Positions 56,804-64,000 of a stretch of DNA of 64,000 bases are shown in pieces. The translations under genes were made by a program, and so were the position numbers. Source of the DNA: Bradysia coprophila (lineage: Eukaryota; Arthropoda; Insecta; Diptera; Sciaridae); contig NW_023504022.1 of assembly GCF_014529535.1 (NCBI RefSeq), forward strand, positions 3,282,986-3,346,985, written 5' to 3'. Within the stretch, counting starts at the first letter, position 1. Every line of letters starts with the position of its first letter. The notes beneath the pieces were generated by a model. The model was not told the DNA's origin, did no database searches, and saw nothing but the letters and a program-made list of their open reading frames with translations.

Positions 56804-58264
56804 TTAATTCCTACCATATTCCAACTGTACTATTGTACTACAAGCTGCCTTCTCTATTTCTTCCTCGATTTCCTCTACTCTAACTGCGATTGATTCCAAA
56901 TCAACATCATTCCCTTCGTCATCCTCATCATCCATTAGTTGTTCCTCTAATGATTGTAATTCTTGGCGCAACTTCGGATCGGTAATATTCAGTGCTCGTA
57001 ATACCTCGATTTCGCTCCCAATCAGGTTTATAATTGCAGCTCTCAGGTCATTTTTATCTTCCACAATTGAATTTAATTGATCTCTCAATTTCAATCTGGC
57101 AATTCTTAATGATACTACAAGAAATCGATTGACTATGGCAGAATCTTCTCCGTACTCTGTGTCCATCATAAGCTCTAATTTCTCTTTAAGTGACGTTAAC
57201 TCGATATCTGTTCTTTCTGATGTTATCATGAGTTCAAAGCACTCAAGTACGAAATTGTATCCTTCTGATATAAAATTTATAACCTTGGCTTCTGCATCGG
57301 CTTTAGCTATCGCTTCTGCATCAGCTATCGCTTCTGCATCGGCTCTAGATTTCGCTTCTGCATCGGCTCTAGATTTCGCTTCTGCATCGACTCTAACTCT
57401 CGCTTCTGCATCGGCTCTAGCTCTAGCTTCTGCATCGGATCTAGCTTTCGCGTCTGCATCGGCTCTAGCTCTAGCTTCTGCATCGGCTCTAGCTTTCGCT
57501 TCTGCATCGGCTCTAGCTTTCGCTTCTGCATCGGCTCTAGCTTTCGCTTCTGCATCGGCTCTAGCTCTAGCTTCTGCATCAGCTCTAGCTCTCGCTTCTG
57601 CATCGGCTCTAGCTTTCGCTTCTGCATCGGCTCTAGCTTTCGCTTCTGCATCGGCTCTAGCTCTCGCTTCTGCATCGGCTCTAGCTCTAGCTTCTGCATC
57701 AGCTCTAGCTCTCGCTTCTGCATCGGCTCTAGCTTTCGCTTCTGCATCGGCTCTAGCTCTCGCTTCTGCTTCGGCTCTAGCTTTCGCTTCTGCATCGGCT
57801 CTAGCTCTCGCTTCTGCATCGGCTCTAGCTTTCGCTTCTGCATCGGCTCTAGCTTTCGCTTCTGCATCGGCTCTAGCTTTCGCTTCTGCATCGGCTCTAG
57901 CTCTAGCTTCTGCATCAGCTCTAGCTTTCGCTTCTGCATCGGCTCTAGCTCTCGCTTCTGCATTGGCTTTAGCTGTTATTGCTGCATTTAGGCTTGTACC
58001 TAAATATTCGCCAGTCGTAGTATTAAAATAATGAGTTTCATCTTTATTGCGCAAAACTATATCAGCAGGAATTGTACCCATGAGAGCAACTCCAAAAGTT
58101 GTTATAGTTGCCAACCCATACATTTTTTTACTTATAGCAAAACTGTACTTTATTTCTGTTATTCCGTTACCAACATCACTACGCCGATAATTAACTAAAT
58201 TGATCCCGAAATTTTCACGATCGCGCCTTACAGCTTCTTCAGTATATTTGTCGATGTCTCTCAT
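56804..58264 (-). CDS. Ala-rich coiled/helical repeat protein, copy 2
   Basis: This is the second full copy in the tandem array, identical in predicted protein to copy 1: 486 residues, same ATG context, same number and order of 8-residue units. The identity extends through the minisatellite, which normally changes quickly. That argues for a duplication a very short time ago, gene conversion, or duplicated assembly of one locus. The upstream region matches that of copy 1 for about 390 bp beyond the TTG that precedes the ATG, and then diverges at 58687. Function unknown. Confidence 0.78.
   Translation of the reverse strand: MRDIDKYTEEAVRRDRENFGINLVNYRRSDVGNGITEIKYSFAISKKMYGLATITTFGVALMGTIPADIVLRNKDETHYFNTTTGEYLGTSLNAAITAKANAEARARADAEAKARADAEARARADAEAKARADAEAKARADAEAKARADAEARARADAEAKARAEAEARARADAEAKARADAEARARADAEARARADAEARARADAEAKARADAEAKARADAEARARADAEARARADAEAKARADAEAKARADAEAKARADAEARARADADAKARSDAEARARADAEARVRVDAEAKSRADAEAKSRADAEAIADAEAIAKADAEAKVINFISEGYNFVLECFELMITSERTDIELTSLKEKLELMMDTEYGEDSAIVNRFLVVSLRIARLKLRDQLNSIVEDKNDLRAAIINLIGSEIEVLRALNITDPKLRQELQSLEEQLMDDEDDEGNDVDLESIAVRVEEIEEEIEKAACSTIVQLEYGRN
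57289..57966 (-). repeat. 24 bp tandem repeat, copy 2
   Basis: Same array as 54183-54860, displaced by 3106 bp, with the same variant order. Confidence 0.92.
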
Positions 58265-58687
58265 TGTATGTACTTGTTCAATTTCAATTGACAAAAACTA
58301 TTCTTTATATAATCGCCTCACGACTTTAGAACTTAGAAGGAAGAAGAATCCTTTTTATTTATGATATACTTGTGCGAATGGTGCACGTGCACGATTCAAA
58401 TCGCAGGAAAAAAATTCTAAAACTCTCAAAAAAATTCTGAAGTAACAGCGTCGAAAACGAACACTATCTCTGATAAACTATGCTTGTTCAAAAGTAATGA
58501 GACAGATACCCAAACATCGATCAGCTCAACACTAACTACACGCACACACTTCGCCTTTCTAAGAAAAAACTATTCTCAAAAAAAATTTCAATAAATTGAA
58601 GTGATTGTATAAATGAAGTCAAATATTTTAGATAACATCGCTATGACTCACTCGCGAATAATTTCCAAAAATAAACGGCCACTTATG

Positions 58688-59454
58688 TTAGCACACTGGG
58701 ATATTGAGTGAATACTTTTTGCGTGGTGAGGCCTGTTGCGAACGGTATGTGTGTCAACAAAAACAATCTGATAGCGACTCCAAATGAATTCAAATTCTTA
58801 AATTCACGAATTTCGTATTCGGTAGTTAACAAGTTCAAAATCTAGAAAATAAATAAACTTGGGCGCCTAAAATACAACAATAAATTCACATTCTTACTTC
58901 TAGCTTTCTAGGCACACCTTCCGACCACAAACTGATCGTGCTTCTCACAATATAACGAAAATGGAATCCTTTAAATGAAAATTACAAGAAATTATAAGCC
59001 AGGTTCCTCTATATGATATATATAATTTCTTACTTTCTTGTTTCCCAAGACCAAGAAACACCAGTCTTAACGCTGAACTAAAAACAAAAGATTCCTGATA
59101 TGTTCAGAACTGTCACATGATTTTATCGCACAAACTCTGCATTTAATTCGATTGATAACATCATAATCAGCAGTATATCTGATAAGGTCAAACAACTCAG
59201 AATGTGGCGCATGGAATTATTTAAAAACAAAAATTTCGGTATCAATGAGCTCAACAAATCACTTGACGATATAAACATAAAATCTAGTGAAAAGAAAATA
59301 ACCAAAAACAAGAAGCACCAATCACAATTTAAACTTTACGACGTTCCGATTACTACTGACTCATTTTGTTATGCGTGAATATATTCTTTTTAAAGGGTTA
59401 GTAAGCGGGTGTGACGCAAGTCCACTACCAAATAAGTTTTTTTTTGGGACGGCG
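58688..59454. other. Intergenic region beyond the tandem array
   Basis: No gene or strong repeat was seen. A 62-codon minus-strand frame at 59123-59311 is Leu/Ile-rich but unsupported. GACGCAAGTCC near 59413 matches the family-1 hairpin core and may be a remnant. Confidence 0.35.
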
Positions 59455-59850
59455 GAGATTCTTGTGAAGTATCGCCAAAGTCGAATCGCCAAAAAAAAAA
59501 TGTTGGCGTTTCTTCACATTTTGTCGTTCCTTCACACTTTGGCGATTTTTCTTGGCGGTTCTTCACACTTTGGCAACTTTTTTTGGCGATTCGTCAGTTT
59601 CTGAGAATTTTTGTAGTCGCCAAAAAAAATCGTCAAAGTGTGAAGAACTGTCAAGAAAAATCGCCAAAGTGTGAAGAAACGACAAAAAGAAAAAAATCAA
59701 ATAGTTGGCGTTTCTTCACACTTTGGCGATTTTTCTTGGCAGTTCTTCACACTTTGACGATTTTTTTTGGCGACTACAAAAATTCTAAATAATTGACAAA
59801 TCACCAAAAAAAATCACTAAAGTGTGAAAAAACGACAAAATAAAAAAAAC
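59455..59850. repeat. Palindromic repeats of CACACTTTGGCGATTTTTCT
   Basis: CTTCACACTTTGGCGATTTT and its reverse complement AAAAATCGCCAAAGTGTGAAG recur six or more times in both orientations, making alternative hairpins. A second cluster in the same style lies at 62435-62630. Confidence 0.8.
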
Positions 59851-59925
59851 CTTTAAAATTTAAATTCATTCTACATGAAAATATTAGAGTTTGCAGTATA
59901 TATCTATCTTTGGATTTTTTTTTGT

Positions 59926-59950
59926 TATCATCATCATCATCATCATCATG
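59926..59950. repeat. (ATC)n microsatellite
   Basis: Eight consecutive ATC/TCA trinucleotides. Confidence 0.9.
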
Positions 59951-60455
59951 ATTTCAAAGTCTTGAAAGACATTGAGTGCAAAGTGATTTATCGGGCCTTA
60001 GATGAGTAATTGTGACTCTAGGCCGTAGGCCTAGTGCACAATACACATAGTAAGCCTTATAAAGCACTTTGCATCGAGATTCGTAGAACCTTTTATGCAA
60101 CAGAGGCATCTAAAGCCCGCAGATTTCGAAAATTATGATGCAGAGCTCAGTTGTATAAAACTAGCGCCAGGATCCTGAGATCGCGCGCTACACACCGGCA
60201 GTTTGTTTTAGTAAGATCCGACGAGTTGACATTTAGTTATTTATTACATTGAGTGCGAAGTACTCTAGATGTGTAATTAAGACACGAGGGCGATTCACCT
60301 GTTCATTCGGAAGCGATCTCAATAAACGGTAGATAAAAAATTGAAAAACGGAGATAAAAAAGGATGGTTATAAAGGACCAATAATTTAATTCAATACTAC
60401 CGATAAAAAATAATAAACTACCGATAAAATTAGTACCGATATAGTTATTTATCTA

Positions 60456-60571
60456 CCAAGGTAGGTATGAAGGTATTTTTTCGCACTAGATGTCGATTGT
60501 CGACCCGAGGCGAAGCCGAGGTCGACAAGACGTCGTGTGCGAAAAAATACCGGCATACCTACCGTGGTAGA
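60456..60571. mobile_element. 116 bp palindromic MITE
   Basis: CTACCAAGGTAGGTATG pairs with CATACCTACCGTGGTAG; GGTATTTTTTCGCAC pairs with GTGCGAAAAAATACC. The centre contains CGACCCGAGGCGAAGCCGAG, like the motif near 51535. Confidence 0.8.
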
Positions 60572-60589
60572 TACAATGCAAAACATGTC

Positions 60590-61030
60590 CTACATTTTGT
60601 ACCAAAATTCTTGTTTATACCGAAATTCATTTAAACGATCAAGAAGGCTGCATTATAATACACATTGCAATGTGATGTAAAGAGACGCGTTGAATGAAAT
60701 CGAGTAGTCAATGCTTAGTGTATACGCTTCAACAATACGTTCGGTATAACTGTGTGACTCCATAGCCGAATGGCTATAGTCGCTGCTTTGTATTCAAAAA
60801 CCTTTTGGTTTCGGGGGTTCGATTTCTGGTCAATGCAAGATTTTTATTTAGAAAAATTTAGCCTTCGTTGAAGGTAATAGGTCCTTTAGCGTGCGAAAAA
60901 AAAAAGTTGATAACGCACTGCGTGCGAAAAAAAGTTCATATTGCACTGCGTGTGAAAAAAGGTTCATGTTCCACTGTGTCTGGGAATACAGTGAAATAAA
61001 TACCTTCAAAACGACATTAAATGGATGCAT
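60590..61030 (+). repeat. tRNA-derived SINE-like element, copy 1
   Basis: At about 60755-60830 it has TAGCCGAATGGCTATAGTCG (D-arm/A-box-like) and GGGGGTTCGATTTCTGG (T-arm/B-box-like) with a long variable region, recalling tRNA-Ser or tRNA-Leu. It is followed by a tail with three GTGCGAAAAAA motifs. A second, diverged copy follows at 61100-61520. Confidence 0.55.
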
Positions 61031-61099
61031 GGAAAGGTGATGATTATGGACCGGAATTGCGAAAAACGTTTTTCGCAATTTCGGGCCATAATCATCTTT

Positions 61100-61520
61100 C
61101 CAATGCAAAATATTACCAAAATTTCTACCAAACATTCACATGCAAACATGAATTCATTTGAACGATCAAGCAACCTGCACTATATATACACATTGCAATG
61201 TGATGTATAGAGACGCGCTAAATAAAATCAAGTAGTCAAGTATCTACGCTTCAACAATACGTTCTGTATAATTGTGTGACTCTGTAGCCGAATGGCTATG
61301 GTCGTTGCTTGGTGTTTGGAAGAATTTTGGTGTTGGATGTTCAAATCCTGGTCTGTGCAAAGTTTTTATTTATAAAATTTAGTCTTTCTTAAAGGTACTG
61401 AGCTATGTAGCGTGCGAAAAAAATGTGAAAAAGCCCAAGTGCGAAAAAAATAATCAAAAACTCACTGTGAAATAAATACCTTCAAAACGACATTAAATGG
61501 ATGCATGGAAAGGTGATGAT
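61100..61520 (+). repeat. tRNA-derived SINE-like element, copy 2
   Basis: Shares ACACATTGCAATGTGATGTA, CGCTTCAACAATACGTTC and TAGCCGAATGGCTATGGTCG with copy 1, about 515 bp downstream in the same orientation. The B box (ATGTTCAAATCCTGG) has decayed. Head-to-tail duplication is likely. Confidence 0.55.
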
Positions 61521-61549
61521 TATGGCCCGGAATTGCGATTTGATACCAA

Positions 61550-61966
61550 CATCGAAAGTTGATACGTATCGCAAACATCAGAACAAAATGTTGAAATATG
61601 AAGGCATTTAGCCAGAAAATGCGGGGGTCAAGGGGGCGGTAGCCGAAAATTTAATTATTTAGCCATCACAACAATAACACACACAAAAATTTACAAATAA
61701 CTAACAAATCATTCAGCAACAAAAGGTATCAACTTCGTATGTTAATTTCAATAAGAGCTCTGGCGCACGCTTCATTTCAATTTTGATCGCAGTACACTTA
61801 TTGACAGGAGTTGACTATTAAATTATGTAGTCGACTTTCGCATTATATATATTGACTTTCGCTTTATGTATTCTTTCTTTCTCCCCGCTCAAACACATAA
61901 CTTGCATTTTTTTACTTTCGCCCCGAATTTCGAGGGCGAAAGTATCAACTTTCGATGTTGGTATAT
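61550..61966. mobile_element. 417 bp element with 22 bp inverted ends
   Basis: GATACCAACATCGAAAGTTGATA at the left and TATCAACTTTCGATGTTGGTATA at the right. The interior contains GGGGTCAAGGGGGCGGTAGCC and a TTTACTTTCGCCCC half-site also found near 11170 and 13112. Confidence 0.7.
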
Positions 61967-61969
61967 AAA

Positions 61970-62130
61970 AAAAATAACTCCTAAGTTACCGACACCGTTC
62001 CGGCGCCCGGCTCGCATTGCGGCCCTCCGCTTCGCTCCGGGGCAATGGGCCGGATCGCTCGGCGTGTTAAAACACTTTTTATGTACAATGAAAATTGGTA
62101 TTCATTTCGCAAAATGAATTCTGTAGGGAC
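61970..62130. repeat. GC-rich block shared with 26340-26500
   Basis: Reverse complement of the block embedded in the CGATA element, including CGACACCGTTCCGGCGCCCG and GGCAATGGGCCGGATCGCTC. Confidence 0.75.
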
Positions 62131-62434
62131 GAACTAAACTCCTGCACGTTACATTTCGTAAAAGGATGAATTCCCTGAACCAACAACACGCTTTTATGGC
62201 GAGAAGAAAGTTAGGAATTGAGTTAAGTTGGATCTCAACTCAAACCAAGTTTTTTTTTATGATTCAATCCTGCGATTTTTATCAGCAAATTTTGTGTTTC
62301 TATGCTGCGAATTTTTTGTAATTCCAAAAATCACTAAAAAGTGAATAAAATGATCGTCATAACTACTTGACTATAATGTAGAACTCGCAGGTTCAAGTTC
62401 GCCTGTACTTCACATACATACCTTGGCAATGGTA

Positions 62435-62630
62435 CAACAGAACCGCCAAGAAAAATCGCCAAAGTGTGAAGAAACGCCAAGAAAATTCTCCAAAGTGAGA
62501 AGAAACGACAAAAAGAGAAAAGTCAAATAATTGGCGTTTCTTCACAGTGTGAAGTTCACTTTTTGGCGATTTTTTTTGGCGATTTAATTTTTTCTTGGCG
62601 ATTTGACTTTGGCGATACTTCACGGGAATG
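62435..62630. repeat. Second cluster of CGCCAAAGTGTGAAG palindromic repeats
   Basis: Same motif family as 59455-59850, in both orientations, near TTTGGCGATTTTTTTTGGCG. Confidence 0.8.
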
Positions 62631-62701
62631 CGGCGGAGCAGCAACTTTTTGACTCTAACGGCTCCCAAACTCTGATATTTGGATATTTGATCCATACGAG
62701 T

Positions 62702-63044
62702 CAGAGAAATGATAACCGCGGCCTCTCATGCCTGGGATCAAGCCTGGGATAGAACACGCCTGACTACGTTTCTCATATAACGGGTGAAGTGTCAAAATTT
62801 TATGTAGATATAAATGTGTTTGCTCAAACCAGAAAATGAACGTAAAGGAATTTTTTATGAATCGGATTGATAATAATTAAGATATTTGAAAAGTTGAGTC
62901 AAGTTGAAAAATTATTATTTTGCATGGCTTGGTTCACTGACAGATTGGTTTGACAGATTTGTCCATCATCTTCAAATATTTCACGAAAAAGCCGTCAGAC
63001 GTGCTCTATCCCAGGCATGAGGGACCGCGCTTATCATTTCTCTG
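62702..63044. mobile_element. 343 bp hAT-type MITE with exact 8 bp duplication
   Basis: Starts CAGAGAAATGATAACCGCGG and ends CCGCGCTTATCATTTCTCTG. ATACGAGT is present on both sides (62694-62701, 63045-63052). A solo end of the same family lies near 10661. Confidence 0.88.
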
Positions 63045-63348
63045 ATACGAGTTAAACGAGCTATCACTATTAAAGTAGATTAAGATTTGGCGGAGATATT
63101 GAATTTCAAAATTTTGATTTTTGTATGAAGATAAGCAAAATTTCGTTTTTTCCATATTTTTTCAGATAACTGAAATCGCCTATATTAGTTAGTTCCCGTG
63201 GAAAAGTGGATCGAGCAACTCCTAAACGTTTCTAATGATACCCCACACGACACTGTAATGTTCGTGTAAATGGAGAAATTTTTGGACACGACATGACCAA
63301 AAATGGAAAAGTGCGCCGGAGCGAGACCTGAGATATAGCACTTTTACA

Positions 63349-64000
63349 GCCGTTGAAAAGTGAAAACTAACATGTTTTCTGTTTTGGGACTAGTTTTGGG
63401 TTGAATTGTGGGACAAAAATACTTAATTTAATGAACAACAGTGGCGCTAGTTGTCCAGCAAAGTTTTTATTCCATAAAATTCTGACACTTTTGATTCGGG
63501 GTGCTCACATTCGCACCATAAAAAATTCAAACGAGCAGTTAACAAAATCGAGAACATAAATGAACACATTTTTTGCGATGCTGACCCTTCCCAAGAATTG
63601 TTGACATTGTATCTTGAAATAAGATTTTAAGTGCGTTAAACATTGCAAATAGCCAAATATTTTTGTGAACGGCTAAAAGTGTTGAGGAAATTTCGGAAAT
63701 ATACGTGTGTGGAAGATACACATCAAAACATTGCTGTCGGTTTCAAATTTAAACATCCACAGCCAATGTTTTGATCGTGTTTTCCCATACAAATGATACG
63801 AAAAGTAAAATAATAAATTAACTAAGTATTTGGCCGCGGTTAATTGCTAATAAGTTCTATTTTCTAATCGAAAATCTTTAAATCGAAGAATTTGACTTCG
63901 GAGGAATTTTCTGCTTTTGATGTGGTCAGAAATAATCAATAAATTATTTGCTTTTCTTCATCTAAAAAGGTTTTTTTTGCGCGTAACTTCAATTATTACG
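63349..64000 (+). mobile_element. Partial copy of the 3 kb inverted-repeat element
   Basis: Matches the left arm of the element at 7201-10176, starting CAGCCGTTGAAAAGTG after TA. It lacks the segment equivalent to about 7477-7710 (junction near 63622) and is cut by the window end. Confidence 0.85.

Larger units (their letters stand above)
51942..58687 (-). repeat. Tandem array of a 3.1 kb gene-containing unit (two full, one truncated)
   Basis: Position 55189 onward repeats 52083 onward, and 58295 onward repeats 55189 onward, with a period of 3105-3106 bp. The first inter-unit copy differs by one A in a run (near 52377). The array ends abruptly at 58687, where the third upstream region switches to unrelated DNA, and at 51941, where the truncated copy begins. 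The two full coding copies are identical in translation. This implies very recent duplication, ongoing homogenisation or an assembly artefact. Confidence 0.92.

Noticed and set aside
43709-58687. Plain bacterial contamination of the assembly
   Set aside because: No bacterial gene neighbourhood, ribosome-binding sites or operon spacing is present, and insect-type MITEs with target duplications lie within 300 bp of the giant gene. A chimeric assembly cannot be fully excluded from sequence alone.
60755-60835. Functional tRNA gene
   Set aside because: D- and T-arm-like boxes are visible, but I cannot pair an acceptor stem, and the sequence is duplicated with decay at 61265-61370. A SINE origin fits better.

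Overview
This window looks like nuclear DNA of a fly, probably a lower dipteran such as a fungus gnat (Sciaridae). The placement is an inference from a classical insect odorant-binding protein gene, an insect-specific 7tm_6 odorant receptor, introns of about 60-80 bp, AT-rich noncoding DNA and a very high load of short inverted-repeat transposons. No alignment could be run. I saw no reverse transcriptase or transposase reading frame, so nearly all mobile DNA here appears non-autonomous.

Layout. 0-20 kb: a phospholipid scramblase gene (2115-3925, +, six exons), an odorant-binding protein gene (13806-15145, +, three exons) and an odorant receptor gene (17156-18598, -, four exons). They lie among composite repeats: one family flanks the region in opposite orientations (about 130-1757 and 18734-20130), and a second family lies inside it in the same orientation (4233-5790 and 15254-16805). 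A 3.0 kb element with about 865 bp inverted arms (7201-10176) and a 147 bp satellite (about 12060-12840) fill the gaps. 20-33 kb: exon-like fragments, the GPATCH4-like gene (23165-24841, +, five exons), a 1.4 kb element packed with palindromic CGATA sites, and the ESCRT gene IST1 (27240-32723, -, six exons), whose last intron is swollen by nested palindromes. 33-43 kb: no confident gene, but many transposons, several with clear target-site duplications.

43.7-58.7 kb is the unusual part. An intronless 2380-codon gene on the minus strand joins a Ulp1/C48-like protease, an OTU protease, a SecA-type motor ATPase, hydrophobic segments and a possible C39-like third cysteine-protease domain. Upstream of it on the same strand are two near-identical 3.1 kb tandem copies, plus a truncated third, of an intronless gene for a protein with a long ADAEAKAR-type helical repeat. 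SecA motors and Ulp1/OTU effectors of this kind are typical of intracellular bacteria and their reproductive-parasitism factors. The flanks here are host repeats, so I infer an endosymbiont-derived locus now resident in an insect chromosome. The order (smaller helical gene upstream of a large deubiquitinase-type gene) resembles cifA-cifB, but this is only an analogy of layout. 58.7-64 kb holds SINE-like repeats, palindromes, a hAT-type MITE with a perfect 8 bp duplication, and the start of another copy of the 3 kb element.

Exon structures were built by hand from GT-AG sites, reading-frame phase and family similarity recalled from memory. Every transcript and the insertion of the large locus remain to be confirmed.
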